Translations under genes and position numbers: made by a program
Source: Baylisascaris procyonis
Taxonomy: Eukaryota > Nematoda > Chromadorea > Rhabditida > Ascarididae
DNA: 64,000 nucleotides
Reading direction: 5' to 3'
Assembly: GCA_037389465.1 (NCBI GenBank)
Contig: JAZARR010000214.1
Span: 5,208,001 to 5,272,000, forward strand
Part shown: positions 48,201 to 63,000 of the stretch, in pieces
Numbering within the stretch: position 1 is the stretch's first letter
How the letters are laid out: every line of letters starts with the position of its first letter
Notes under the pieces: generated by a model
Told to the model about the DNA's origin: nothing
The model's input: only the letters and a program-made list of their open reading frames with translations
The model's database searches: none

Positions 48201-51200
48201 GCCTGAATGATTCTGGTTGCACAAAACATCACCTATTGACATGATTTTATTGAAAGAACCCTAATGTTTATGCAGTGATGGCCCATTCTGCAGCTAAAAC
48301 ACTTCGTACACCACTTCATCACACTCTTCCTCGTCGTTTCGTTTTCAATATAACATGATGATTCGATTTTCTAGGCAGACAATGTAATAATAAAACCTTT
48401 TCCTGTTGGAAAAGATCATATCTTTCCGGAAAAGACCAGGTCTTTCTTTTCCGGATCAGATCCTTTTATTAGAGATAAGCGTATCTATAAAAATTACTGA
48501 AGGAATGCAATGGCGATTGATAGTTCGAAATCGATAAAAGTGCATATAGCGAAAATGAAACACTCCTAGATTGCTTGATAGATTAAGGGTTCTTTTTTTT
48601 TCCGCCACTGAAAGGTCACTTGTAATGTTTGATATCAGAAATTTACAACGTTTCCGCACTTTCGGCGTTGTGTCGCATAGGTTTGATGCATTCAGTGGAC
48701 TCGTTAGCAACAAATGCAGAAATATAAAGTGACGTCAATGAGGATTATTTCCCACAAGTAACTCTCTCAAATTGACGTTGTATAAATTACATTCCCAACA
48801 AAAGTGTGGTGTGAGGTAATAAAATCAGCCGACACGTATAGATGAGTTGGATGACACATACTCTACAGCTTACTTTGATTCGCATAAATGTTGCAAACTT
48901 CTTTCCCTCTCTTCCTGGCAACTAAATTTTATCCATAACCTCTGCACATTGCGTTGTGTTCATGGTGCTTTGGATTCGATGGCTTAAGTTGTACAGTTCT
49001 TTTTATTTCTTTTATGCTAGCGCATTGCCAAAGGGCATTCAGCGGAAAATCTGATTACAATCGAAGGAATTAAACACCACTAAAGTTGTGGGTGGGGAAG
49101 GAAGGGCTAGACGTGATGAATGAAGCAGTGCGAATTACAACGTTCATCAAAGAGCAGATGAATTCGGTATAATGGCTTGAATGAAAATGTTTTTTCAATG
49201 CATTGCTTCCTTAATAGATCACACTGCCATATTATGTCAAAAATCATGAAAAGAATAAAGAAAGATAATACGAATGCTATGCGAAATGCCTTAACAGCAG
49301 TGATCAACAACACATCGCGATATGAAAGACTAAAATTTCCCATTAAACTGGCGCCAAAAAAAATCGCCAAAGAAAAGAGTAAATTTTTTTCCAACAATTC
49401 ATTTTTGCCGGAAGAAAATGAAATTTATCTTAGCAAATTTTTTCTGTGAATGAAAAATGGAGTTTTTTTTTTTTACAAAAAGGATAGTCACTATAGAAAT
49501 TACAATCGGCGATGATCTATCTCGAATATATTCGGGATGTTTTTGTTGCGAAAAAAAAGTGATGCTAATTGATGCCAACGTCAAAACAATTTTTTTTTTC
49601 AGTTGAAATGTCTTATGGTCACTCGCTGTTTCACGTCAAATAAAATTTGTCGGAGTGCATCAATTGTAATTTTAGCCATTACTCTCTGCTTCGAAATCAT
49701 GTCTGATGTCTTTGTTTGTTGGTCGGATATTCGAACTCATCGACCATAAGCCCGAATTTACAAGACATGACGGATATGATTCTTTACTATAGTGTAGACT
49801 TTTATCTCAAATTCCATATGAAATAATGTTTGCATTAACGATTCATTTGCACTTAAAAATGCCTTTGCATTTGCGGTCGATCAATCGGCAAATTTAATGC
49901 TCATCAATCACCAATAAAAGATCAATTTAAACACTACGATCTGACTTAAACGTTTCACTTATCCTACAATCAGCCAGTTTTGTTGATAAACGTATTGTTC
50001 AACATTTTTCTTTATTTTTGAATGTTTTGACGTTTTGAATAATTGTTTAATTTTGTTCTTCTGATGAATTGTATAACAATTCATCCATCTTACTGAAATA
50101 ATAATGCTGTTGGGCCAAAAAAAATACTAAAGATTAAAGCGAATTTACCTATAAGCTAATAACCAGATCACTGATCATTGATAAGCCGTGGGTAAGGCAT
50201 CGATAAACTATGAGTCAATAATAGCTGATAAGGCAGGATACAAACAAAGAGTATATCATTGTCAATCTTCAATATATGTTTCTTCACTTATTATGTGCAA
50301 TTATATATGCCAATTGCTTAGCCGATTGCCCCACTCAGAAAAATATTTCATTAAAAAATCGCATGCGACATTTATTTTCTCCCCAAATATTTCACTTTTC
50401 ATTGGTCACTAAATTATAAGGTTCGCTTTTATTTTCATATTCGTTTGCTTGCAATTGAATGCATTTTTTATTATCGATGAATTTTTTCAGCCGACTGGCA
50501 AAATCTCATTCGAAAGGCATTGCGCTATGTGGAACGTGAAACATGTATTCGCTTTCAGGTTGGTATTCCAGCTACCCGTCTGAAAGTATTGTGGAATCAA
50601 GGAAATCAGTCAATTGTTCAATAACAATAACAGTAATTCTTTGAGCATAAACCGATAATAATAGGGCTTATGGTGGCGAACACTTTTCATGTGTTGTATA
50701 TTTAAAACCTTTAGACAAACTTAAGTGCAACACCATCCATTTTACTTACTAAAAGTTTTGCTGAATTTCAGCAGTGAAAAAAAGCTCCCATCTTAGTAGA
50801 ATTTCCTTGTGATGGAAGTTTCAAGCATTCCCAACATAAAACTTCTTAGGCTTCTATTTGCGCATATATCAAGCATTGCCCTTAAATATTTCATTTTCAA
50901 AAATGATGCTGCAAATGTTAAATGGCATTTATTTATATTTCTTAGGATTAATGAATATAAAATTTATTGGCAATTCTAGTTATTATTATCTCTAAAAGTT
51001 TTGAAAATAATATTCAAATTTTAGATTTTGCTTGCATTTGTTGAAGGAAATTTAGGAGAACGGGAATGCAATAGATCAAATTCAATTTATTCGAGGTGCT
51101 GGCTGTTGGTCAAGCGTTGGACGTGTTGGAGGTCGTCAACAAATCTCGATTGGCTATGGCTGTGAAGCGGTAGCAAATCAATTTTGACCTTTCTTGTTTT

Positions 51201-54200
51201 TGCTCCGAAATGCTTTCTCTCTCATTGATCACAAAACAGATAATTCATAACAATCGATACTTTCAAAAGATCGATTCCTTTTCCTCGCTTTTGAATTTAG
51301 TATCACAATGCTCGAGAACTTAAATACATTTATTTAAGTTCAAATGATTGATTGAAGTTTAAATTAATTTAATTTATTCATTTAAATCATTCCTTTTATT
51401 TTCATTGTAACACTATGTTTTACTTGATTTCTTTTCTCTTGTTCAATTCAGGTTTTACTAATTCCTATCTTTATAACGTTTATAATCTATCATATTTATT
51501 ATAAATTCTTTTAGATTGGTATCATCGCTCATGAAACTTTACATGCACTTGGCTTATGGCATGAACAATCTCGTGACGATAGAGATGAATATATCGTCAT
51601 CAATTATGAAAATATTTACCCGGTTATTCTCAATTCTCCTTCATCAAATTTTTAAGCCCATATTTACTGAATATTTAATGTACATACCTAATGTTGCGGA
51701 TCCTTTCCCATAAATCACTTTAAAATAGAGTCTTCGCAATTAAACTTTCATTTCAAAAAAAAAAAAAATTCAAATCGCTTCTCATTACTAAATGAGACTT
51801 CCGATATGACATTCCACACCATACTTTTATATATATTAATTTATCAATTTCAACATAATTCCTCACTTTTCTTCTTCTTCATATGCAGAAAGTACTAAAA
51901 ATAGCAGCAACTATACTGCTATGCAAAAATAACATTACGAAATATGAGCGCCATTGTATCAAAAATTGTGATTCAATGATCGCTAGATGTTTTTGTTGCT
52001 CTACGCTTTATTGGAATGAAAACGAGATGGTGATGATACGCTGCTTAATATTTCAGCACCATTCAAAACTGCCTTACGCTTTTTGAGCAGATTTTGAGTA
52101 GTAGTTCATCTTAGTGAATTTTAAAGAGAGAATAAGTTGCGAAAGAAATTTTTAGGGCACTCAAGGAAATTTCGAGAAAAGGGGGTCGCATACTACCGAC
52201 AACATGGGAGAACCATACGATTTGGGATCCGTGATGCATTATGGTCCTAAAGCATTCGCCATCGACTATACAAGGTTATACCATATGAAATGTTCATTTT
52301 TAGTCGGGGGGCGACCGACTTGCGAGCGATTTATCGGGCGCGATCCCGGCAAAAAATTCGGCGAGGAAAAGACCAACTCCCCAAGACGGTCAGGTGATAA
52401 GGTATCGTGATAAGATAGCTAGCAAGAAATCCAGAGAATATCCAAGGATATTGTGAAATTTTAGAAATACAATTCGAACACGTGATCGGAATTTTCAACA
52501 AACGATTGGACAAAGAAACCAAATGTCTTTCAAAGATATTAAGATGATCAATCGTCGCTACTGCAGTGGTCAGTTGTATTCTGCTTTTTGATCCTTCGCA
52601 ACTTCGCTTCGGAGGTTTTTAGTTGTTTCCTCGTTATTTTTGCGCTTACATAATGGTTATTTCAAGCATCAATGTGTTTTTCTCTTGTAACTTCCTATAA
52701 TTTTGATGATTAGTCATAAGGGTGCGCATAAAATTATTTAAAATTTTTTACGTTTTGCTGGTCAGATATCGAATATTATAGTCTGAAGCGGATTAATATT
52801 AGAAAATATTATTTATAAGTTATCACCTTCATATCATTTGATTGTTCAGTTCTTCGACTCGAGGCCGATGAAATTTCACTCATACAGTTTTATGCTTTTT
52901 TTTCTGCAGATTGAGTATAAAGCATCGTTGCTTCTTTCGTTTTTTTTTTTTAAAAAGCATTGCAAATAGCTATCGTCTATTCCGTCGAAAAATTGCAACG
53001 AGATCTGACTGTTCTCATTTTCTTTAATGAAGTTTTTTTATAATAATCAAGGCGGCAATACGTCTATCAAATCTTGTTGTTTTTAAATTATGTATTCAAA
53101 TCATTGTAAAATATTATTGCAGTGTACAAGAATAAGAGAGATGAATATAAATTTCAATTCATTTTGAAGTTTTATCCAAAATCTTATTAATTAAATGTTG
53201 CAACATCTAATTGTCTCTTTTCATCGTGCCAATAGCTTAATGCTCGACTAATTTCATATAAACGCCTCATATAACGCGAAATGGAATCGAATATTTCTGA
53301 AAAAAAAACGCAGAAAAAATCCTTTTGATGCAAAAATCACTAAAAAATATTTATTCTTTCCATTCATTTTTGCAATTAAGCTTTCGCATTTGCAGTAGTT
53401 CTCATAGCAATGCTTTAGATGTATGTTTTCGTCGATTGCCTTGTAAAAATGGTGGTTATACTGATCCGAATAAATGTAATCAATGCAAATGTCCTCAAGG
53501 ATATGGTGGAATATACTGCGATCGTGTTGAACAAAGTGGTAATCTTTAATCGTATGAGAATTTAGATTTTTCTTTATGAGAAACGCTGAAGTGGAAAATT
53601 TCTAAAGGTAAGTAGAATATATTGGAAAAATTTCGTAGATATTTTTCTTTCATTCAAGTGCTTCTTAGATTCTTTTATTAAAGAGGCAGTTGGAATCACT
53701 AATTTCACTAAATTCTGTTAATTACTGATAAGAAATCATACGCCATAGTGAACTATTCTAGCAAATTCCCAGATTCCTTTTTTTTCTCTTATTTATTTAT
53801 TCTTAACGATTTTCGTCATTCTTCGATGGAGAATTTCAACAAAATATTTTGTTTTTGCTGTCATTTACGGTGATTTTGATTATTTATGATGCTTATTTCA
53901 TCGCCAAAATCTGAAGTTTTCAACGTTCTATAAGTTAGTTAGCACACGAATTTATCGACGAATTTATGATGGAATTGCAAAATGTTTTACATTTCAGTGC
54001 CGATGAGTTGTGGTGGTAATCTAATAGCAACGGAACGCTTCAACGTACTTCAAAATCCATCTATGTACAGCAATATGCATTGCGTATGGAGAATCACGGT
54101 AGGGTGTTTTTTTATGTGAGAGTCTCTTCTATGAGATTATTATAGAAATTTCTCTTATACATTCCTTTATAACCTTCTAAAAATGGACTGTTTTATTGAC

Positions 54201-57200
54201 TAATTGATATAATCTTGATTAATCTTATTGATAAAATTGATAATTGATATATAGCACTATAATTGGCAAAATTACTGGACGTGCGTTCTTGAACTTTTTT
54301 TTTTCATTGAAAAAGAGCTCGAGGCCTAAGAGAAGAAAAATTGCAGTCACCAGGACGTGTCCTTGTTGTGATCGACCAACTTAGTTTCGTATGTGCTGAA
54401 ACCTGTTTGAGCTATTTGGAGTTGAAATGGAGAAATGAGAAAACTGCAACAGGTTCGATATTTACACGCTCATATTAAATTTTTATAACTTTTTTTTTCT
54501 ATTTTCAGCACTATTTAAGTTCAATTTCTCTATATCATGGCTGTGCATGCAAAAAGCAGTCATTATAAGTGATAACTAAACTAGACTAACGAGAAAGAAC
54601 TCTTCGCAATCAATACTTGCATATTCCTGAAAAACAAATAGATTGTCATTGTAAAAAGACGAGGATTTCGGTGTGAAACGTTTAAAAAATATTAAAAATT
54701 ATCAAATGAATATTTCGTTTTTTTAAGTTTTTTATAAGTTCTCCTTCGGCAATTTATTGCCATTGACTCTGATCACAGGAAAGGTGCTCTGAGATTTGAT
54801 TTACTAGGTGCACATATGTTCTTTATCGTGCGTATGATAATATTTGTTCCGTTTGTAACAAATATTTGACATCAATTAATTTCATAGTATTTTGCTAATA
54901 GTTGAAATATTCTTTAGAGTTTTCACTCACAGTGAAAAGCGTCTATGATATATTTGGATAATTGTGCAAAATTTGAAGCATTTCTTCTGCGCTTCCCAAA
55001 AAATTTTTGTCTCTACCACATGATCAACGTACGGTCAAAAGTATTTTGTGCTTACCTCGCATAGGCCATAAGTATTGAAATGTTTGAACTATTCTCGTGT
55101 ATATTTGAACTCAGACTGAGAAGTAGAGCAAGAAAAATATCACTCAAACAACCTTGTCCTTCGAATTGCAGAGAGATTGATTCTATGATTTTTTTTGTGT
55201 TTATTTCGTTTTCGTTAATATACCGATCCTCAGTTTTCGTTTATCAATTTTCTTAATATTTAGCTAAATTCGACGCTTTGATATATTCAATAAAAAGTAA
55301 TAGAACTCAACAGTATTCCAGTTGAATGCTCAAATATGCAAATTTGTTTGCTCGAGTGCTGTATGAACGGTCACTCATTTGAAGTCTAATTAAATGGTTG
55401 ATTTGTTGACAAAATTAGTCGCCTGAACCAACTCAACGTTATTCTTTTATTTAGGCGAGTAAATACTAGTATACAGCATAGAGACTAACAGCCAGACAAC
55501 TTGTAAGATTTTGTTGGAAAATGATTTTCAATTAACCCTGATGCACTGGGATGTATTTTCATCGAATATATTTATGAACAGGTCCACGGTTTTGTTGCGG
55601 TTTGCCGACACATTCGTTCCTTAGCGAAGGCAATGATTTCATCGCGATTTTCAATACGGCAAACAACGCTGATCCTCGATATCAAGGTTTCACGATCCGT
55701 TACAAATCATGTGAGTTCATTGTGGCTTCTGGCTCTTCTAAATGAATCTCTCATTAAAAAAATATTCATTTATGCTGTAAATATCTTATTGATTGTGATT
55801 GTATATGAAAAAACATCAACGAAAATATTACATGTGTTGTTTTTAGATGGATCGATCGCAAGAAGCACATCAACACTTTTGACAACGGTACATTATTTTC
55901 ATTCAGTGATCGGTGGTGATAAAATTCTTTCGATTGTTTAAAAAAGTTTTTGCCTACCAGAGTATCCTTAGTATCCTTCTATATTGACTCATTGAATTTT
56001 ATCCGGAACGGTAAATTAATCCGACGCTATGAAGTCATTTTATACACTTTAAGGGCGAGCAATATTCTTCAGCATATTTATATTGTAGATCGCACCGACG
56101 ATAGCGAGCACATTAGCAAGCAGCACATCTACCTCAGACAGACTCTCAGGTAATCACTTTCTGGATTAAAGACCCGGTAAAAGAGTGATCTTTTTCTGCC
56201 TCTGACGCTAATTCCTAAAAGTTCCATCGAACTTTATCTTCCATTGCAGCGATAAAATTTTTGAGGCCTAGAATATCGTGAACTTCTTCTTTCGATCTTT
56301 CAAAGCATTCAGCAGATATTTTCATCAAGCTGTGCAAATTTTTCTCCTCACTGATTCTTGATTAGGATCTCCCATAATTTGCTTGAAACCAGACGGAGTA
56401 AATTGCTGCCTACCTTTGGAGAAAGACATAAACGCATGGGCACTTACCTTCTGAGTTGAGGAGTCTAAACGACCTAATCGAAACAAAAGAAATTCATGAC
56501 CATATTCACATCACCGATCTGGACCAACTGAAGTAATAGGCTCAAGCTGAAAGCCATAAGAAGTATCTAGACAAGAGCAAAAAAAAAATCTGCAACTGCG
56601 TGATAAAAATCTGCGATAATCAACCCCTGTAATAGCGTCATTTCCTTCTTTCCAGAGACCCTCAAGTAGGGTTGGAGGAACCATTGCCCAGCTGCGTGGC
56701 CTTATAGCGCCGGGCCCTGCGAATGGGAAATTTATGGCCCTTTGGCCATGAGAGTAGGAAAATACGTGACCTTGCCACACAAGTGAGGACCCCTTGGTGC
56801 CGTTTCTATGACCATGCACAAATAGTTCCTTTTTCCTCTTCTTCGTTTTACCTCTGAGTAAGCAGTAATCTGAACTTCTTTTGAGCGTACTAAACTGTCT
56901 GCGCGTGAGCTGAATTTTGATACTTTTTTTGTGACGGCAAAGAGTCTATGACCTATGGAAATTGTCAACGACTCATAATGTATTGCTAAGGGTGTAAATT
57001 TTCACTTATCAACGAGAGGAATAGAACTACCAATACATGAAAGGATTTTAATGATTAAATAGTATTTCTGTGTTATTTCGTTATCGGCGTAAAAAAGCAT
57101 CAATATCAATATTTTCATATTCCATAATGATGTTAATGAATAGGAATGTGGAGTGAATGGGCTGGTTGGAGTGGATGTACGACAAGTTGTGGTGGATGTG

Positions 57201-60028
57201 GAATACGTCGACGAATACGCGCTTGTTATTCACGTGATCGACGATGCACGTAAGTGGCGATTAGAGTTTCAGCAGCTACACTTATGGAGATTTATGGACA
57301 CAGATGGGTTTAGGCTTCCACCTCTAGGTGATAGCTATTAGGTCATATCCACAGTTGAATTAGCGCTTCGATAGTAATCAGCGTTTAAAAAAACACATGA
57401 AAACAGAACGAAGAAATGAAAAGGTATGGAATTCTGAAGAAATGATATTGCAAGCTGCAAGGGTCTCAAAGATATCCATTCGATAACTTTTCCACTCTTT
57501 TGTCGGCTAAGATCACATCTATTTTCGAGAATTGGAGAAGAAGAGTGCCAGCTAATTATGCTATAGAATGCACAAATGCCAAAGTGATGACCTGAAGATG
57601 ATAGAGATATTCATTTACGGAAATCCTTCGTGACTGTGCCGAAGCATTGGTTCGAAAATATCGGTAGATGTCGGTTCTCAAATCAAAATGTTCAAGCGCG
57701 AACAAATCGAAAATAACACTTTTGAATGAAGATTAAAAATTCCAGACTAATTGTTGCATAAAATTTCTTCACACTCTTTATTTTCCTACACATTCATGAA
57801 CTCTGCAAGGGAAACACGTCCTGTCCTACTCTATATGGAATATCTCAACTAGCGATATACATAAAACTTAGTAAATGAATAATGGCTAGCAAAAGTTTAC
57901 AGTGGTCCAGCAACAATGGAGGAAGCATGTGGCCTAGAACCGTGTCCGACATCGGCGGGCGGAATGTCTTGTGCGGGACGATTGATATTGCCATGTGATC
58001 TCGCGGAAAAACTCAATTTCGGTGGGAAACAGGACGCTACAAGTGCATTCCATACTGCATGTGAGTTTTGGCTCAATTCTTTGCCTATTTCACATTTGAA
58101 TGACCCTGCAAGAATCATCGTTTAAAAATATGCAAAGGAAATGAGGCTATTTGAGGTGAAGAGCTAAACTCATTCCATTCAAGCAAAGTAAATCTAAGAA
58201 TTTGTATAAGAAAAAGTGAGCGGAGATTGCAACTGCAGCCTTTATATGCGAACGTCATAAAGTTATCGAATAGCTTGATTTTTTTGAATTTCAATCACGA
58301 AATTCGACTTGTACTTTCGAATTCAATTTGCTCGTTCTTTGCCTTTAATGTGTGACCTCTGCGAGATTTTGTTTTCCAAGGTTTAGGCTAGATATAGGAG
58401 AAATCAAATCTTTGGCCATTTGACTAATTTTTTTATTCCACATGATCTCATTATAGTGCTACAGTAGTCATATGGAATAATGCAACATATATTTTATAAA
58501 ATCAATAGATGATCGATGAAGATCGCCAATGATGAGGCCTTCAAATAGTTACATTTATCGATTGAAGATAATAAGCCTATTTTAATTCAACCAAACAATT
58601 TCCCATATTGAACGTCAATTCAAATTAATTTCTCTAAAGAATTTCGAACAAGAATTCCCTTCAGTTAGTGGATATATCAAAAAATTAGATGAAATTGTTA
58701 TACTCAAAAATTAAAATACTTCAAAAAATCTTAAAAAAGTTCACAATTAATCTCAAAATGTTTAAAACGCAATATTATCGTATTCTTTTATTCAATTGTT
58801 AAAAAGGAAGCAAATTTTTATCTTTATATGCGCTTCATTCATAATATCAATTTAGCATTTCCACACATGGAACTCGAACGAAACAATCAACAATTGATGA
58901 AAAGCTATGAAAAAACTCGTCAAACAAAAACTTTCTCGAAGCAATCTGAGGAGTTATGCGAGAAGTAAGTATGATAATAATATCTTTTTCGGCGATAGAT
59001 AAATGAAAAAAGAAAAATCGTTATTAAATTTTCTTTGATCTATTTCATCGAGATAAGAGGCATTAAAAATACAAAAGGCATGTGTAAGAGCTGCAATATA
59101 TAGTACTACTATTCGTTTCTGCAATCATTTCTAGATAAGCTATAATGATCTATAGATTAAATATGGTTACCAATTTTATAAAGATAAGATAATTTTATTC
59201 ATTTTTTATCTATCACTTCAAAAAAGATCATATAAACAGCGTTAGCATTGTTCGATCATTCAATTCAGGAGAGCAAAAGTAGGCAAAATATTTGATTGGG
59301 TTGTCATAAATAAACGAACTTACTGATGCATATGAAGAGTAGAATTGTTCTATCGGGGTGATCGCAATGCGACTATAAAAGGAGCAGTTAGGCAGTGTTT
59401 CTCGCATTAATTGAGATGTCTTTCACATCGGTGGCAGTCTTCAATGATTTTCTCGCTTAGAATTTGATGAAACATTCGTTTCACTACTTTTTTTTCGCCA
59501 CTTTTCGATGTTTCTTTTTTTTTCTCCGTTGAAGCCACTCGAGTTCATCATAATCGATGCATTTCATTTTTCTGCTTAAATGGACGCTCAGTAACAATTT
59601 CGCAGCTATGGACGTTTAGTTGTTCTATAAGTTGTTGAAAGCGCTTTTCCCATTAGCAATTCAATAAATATATGCACGCATTATTCACTATCTCCCTCTT
59701 CGCTACCCGTCAATGGCAACTAAAAATTTGAAAAAAATGGACTTTTTTTTAGGCAGATATAATGATGAGTTGAGCAGTATCTAATTTTATAAGTTTTCAA
59801 CAGTTCTTATTAGTTGTGACACAGAATTCAATTTTTGAAGTACTAAGTAGTCAGTCAATTATTAAACATTGCCATCCAATCGGTTTCAGGCGATTTACGT
59901 TCTATTGTCAAGCATCACTTGTAACTATTAATTTGGAATGGAAACGACCAGGTGAGATCACTCGTGATAGGAGAGGATGCTGTCAAGGCTATTATATTAG
60001 TGATGGTATTTGCAAAAAAATCGAATAG
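45219..60028 (+). CDS. nas: NAS-type astacin metalloprotease with EGF, CUB and TSP1 modules
   Basis: Nineteen exons join in phase into 661 residues: 45219-45263, 46046-46162, 47285-47444, 47920-48000, 50491-50558, 51056-51169, 51515-51622, 52156-52274, 52465-52568, 53419-53538, 53998-54098, 54347-54452, 55582-55710, 55847-55887, 56089-56149, 57144-57249, 57903-58060, 58856-58964, 59890-60028. Residues 1-15 are a signal peptide; a propeptide follows to a basic site (RRR, about 106-108). The catalytic domain has [12 protein letters not shown] (201-212; three zinc histidines and the glutamate) and the Met-turn SVMHY (256-260). An EGF module (CKNGGY...GGIYCDR) follows at about 307-345, CUB at about 347-457, a Ser/Thr linker at 458-491, TSP1 ([18 protein letters not shown]) from about 492, and a cysteine-bearing tail ending GICKKIE. 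This is the plan of the C. elegans NAS-33 to NAS-38 group, whose members act in hatching, moulting and collagen processing (DPY-31, NAS-36, NAS-37). Which orthologue it is cannot be settled. The exon 3 acceptor (CATTAAG) is weak but required by phase. Confidence 0.94.
56500..56970. other. GC-rich insert in a large astacin intron
   Basis: In the intron between the Ser/Thr-linker exon (ending 56149) and the TSP1 exon (57144) lies a GC-rich stretch with overlapping minus frames of 102 and 78 codons, and words such as GCGCCGGGCCC and CCCTTTGGCC that are foreign to the AT-rich context. It looks like a repeat insertion. No domain recognised and no ends defined. Confidence 0.35.
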
Positions 60029-63000
60029 ACTTTTCTACAGTCTTCATTATTCTTTGTTGTTGTTAAATCCTATACTCATTAATCAATACTTATCTGCTTT
60101 TTTTTGTATCTCTTGTCATGCTTTTTTCGTCTTTCATCTTCCTACATATTTCATTTCTATTAATTATTTACTGCATGAATGTAACGTTTGAAATTATTAT
60201 TATTTTTTATTATTTTTTTTAATCTATAAGGAAATTGCTATTAGAAGAGGATAAGTCCCTATGAAATTACCAATCCATTTTATATTGCTGCAGGTGCTTA
60301 ATAGCAAGATAGCGATGCAATTTTTTTTTGCTAATTTTAAGAGGAATTGAATACTGAATATGACAGTTTCAAATTTTGAAGCTATTATTCTGCTAGTATG
60401 AGCACATAGAACCCTGTGCAATACTATGAAGCTGAGTGCTCATTAAAAATTCAAGAGTTTCTATACTGCCTGATCGCTAATTGTGCATCGAAGAGATGAG
60501 CCAGCGCGGTTGACGTACCACCTAGGAACGTTGATTGCATTTTCGCTCCGGAGTCTAGAAAATGTGTCTGCCGGAGATTATACTTAATAAAACTTCATTT
60601 ATTTTCTAATATATCCTTATTTGCAAGTTATTTCTGTGGAATTACTTGCATCATTGCAAGCATTGCAAAGGAATACGTCGTTCTCTCATGTTCCTCTATC
60701 ATATACTATTTACCGCTTACTTTACTTAGCAATAGTAAAATTTTCACTTGTGCAGAACAATTAGAATGGGTATTTCAAAATGACTAAAATTTATTGAAAA
60801 TTCATAGATAAGAATACTGCTTGAAGTTATTACGAATCTCTCACTCTCAAACAAATTAATTATTATTCTATCACACAATCCATGGACGGTCTTTTTTGTT
60901 TTGTTTGCATAGTGTGAGGTTCAACGAATTGTCAACTTTTAATTAGAGTCTCGTAAAGAATATTTTCTTATTTAAACCATCGTTATGAGAATTATTATCG
61001 ATATGTTTAATGCTCTAAGTTTGTCGTTGCTAATAACTGATAAGTGATATATGATATCATGAATTCTTTGAAAAATACTGAAATAAAGTAGCAGAAATAA
61101 ATTTGTGCAGGAATATCAAATGTTTGCGTGATTGAGAAAAATGGCAATTGATCATGAGAAATTCAGATTTACCTCAGGATAACAGTAAGGTATTTTAGGT
61201 ATGATTAGGAGTGATTTTAGCTTTTTAATGGATGTTTCTATATTTTGCTTGATTTTAGAAATAATATTAAACATTTGATTTCACTGAAATAGAGGGGTGG
61301 TTTTATTTAAGCTCTCTCAAATATGCCCAGTGGTGAGTAACGTTTATCTAAAATTTCAAAAAATCGAGAAAATTCCCTCAACGCAAATTCGGCGAATTTC
61401 AATTAAATTGCCTAGAAACGTTTCCAATTTAAGTAGATATATCAATAAGCTAGTTATCAATGTTTAGCATCAATGACGATGTTTTTTTTTTTTGCGAGTC
61501 TTCATCATCGTAAGATCATAACTGATGATAATGATTGATGAGCTCTCTCTACTTTTTTTCTTTCTTTTTCTCGAAGAATTCATTCGTTAATGTATTCTAT
61601 TGAGTTCAATTTCACTCAAAGAAAAATTTCGCGCAGCAGTTGTTTGGCAATTTTCAAGTTTATTTGTCTGTGAAAAATTTGGTGATGGCGAAATAAAATT
61701 TTCTATTCTTATAGCAAAGAAACATATGATGTACTTTATATTCCAGACATCTCATAGTTCTAGCTGAGATAGTTCCTGAGGTGGAACGACGAATCGGATA
61801 GAGACCACTCTTTGTAATGTTCTTTGCGAAAAAAAAGAAACATGAAATCAAAGAGGTTAGAAAAGATTTATATGAGCGGTCACATTTACTAAAATGTGAA
61901 TATATAATTGCTCATAATTTAATATTTGTTAACAATTAATGAATGCGGTCGGTTTAGTGAGTCTGACTGCGTAATTGTTTCGTTTCATCTAGAAATTTTC
62001 TACAATTGTCTTATATTTATGAAACCGGTTGGGTTAATGGACTGAGATATGCGAAGCTGTATTGTGCTAGTAACCCTAGTGAATAATTCAATTTGGTACA
62101 AAGCTGAACAATGTTCTCATTTATTATGTATTTAATCGATTAAATCCAGTCTAGGTTAATAACTGGAGTACGCTTTATTTGAGTGAATAGCTTGCATAAA
62201 TATAGGGCGTTTATTTGTGAAATATCGCAAATATTTAGCAATAGTTATTATCTTTTTAAGATGTTTGCAATGCTATATGCGATTAAGAAAGATCTAAATT
62301 TGCGTTGTCTTAAATAATATTTGTTATTCAAATTAATAATGTCATCTTTTATGCGCACAACTTTCTGGCTTTGACCTAATGACGTCATACAAAATAGGTT
62401 TGGATGACGTCATGCTTCTGTTGTAATAAGATTTCATGTAGAATAGATCATCAACATCGAAGAAACGATACTGGACTGTAGAAATGAATACAACCTCAAC
62501 GATCGCCTTACTTGGTAGAAAGTAGATGAAGGTAAAAGAAAGTGGTGAATTGAACCTTGAGTGAGATGAAAGAGTTCAAAGACGTTCCCATATGGAAATT
62601 ATTCGGGATAATTTTTCAGAGGTTCTCCGGTACTCTTCTCTGAACCCCCCCCCCCCCGCCCACGGAAGCTTCACTCACCAGAAAACGATAGGGTTTCATT
62701 AAAGTGCTGCAAATGCCAATCACCCAGAGTGAGAGGGTTTCTTCACTCATTTTTCTGCCTCAATGAAAAACTTTTCGAACGTTCGGTTTTGAAGCATAAC
62801 TAGGTCAAAGGGGTGGTGAATGAGCAGCTAGAGGGAGAAGATGATGGCAGATATGCGCATTTCTATTCCGCTCAATTTACTAACACATCACAATTCAGCG
62901 TTTGCAAGTGATATTCATAAAATTGAAGTAGATTCAACGCTCCCATCGCTTATAGTTTCCGGGTGTATGGTGGTCTCGATATAGAAGTTACATATTACTG

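Noticed and set aside
51516..51713. + frame over the astacin zinc-site exon
   Set aside because: Different frame from the true exon 51515-51622, which codes [12 protein letters not shown].
57896..58125. Frames on both strands at the exon after TSP1
   Set aside because: The + frame is true only from 57903 to 58060; the minus frame is its shadow.
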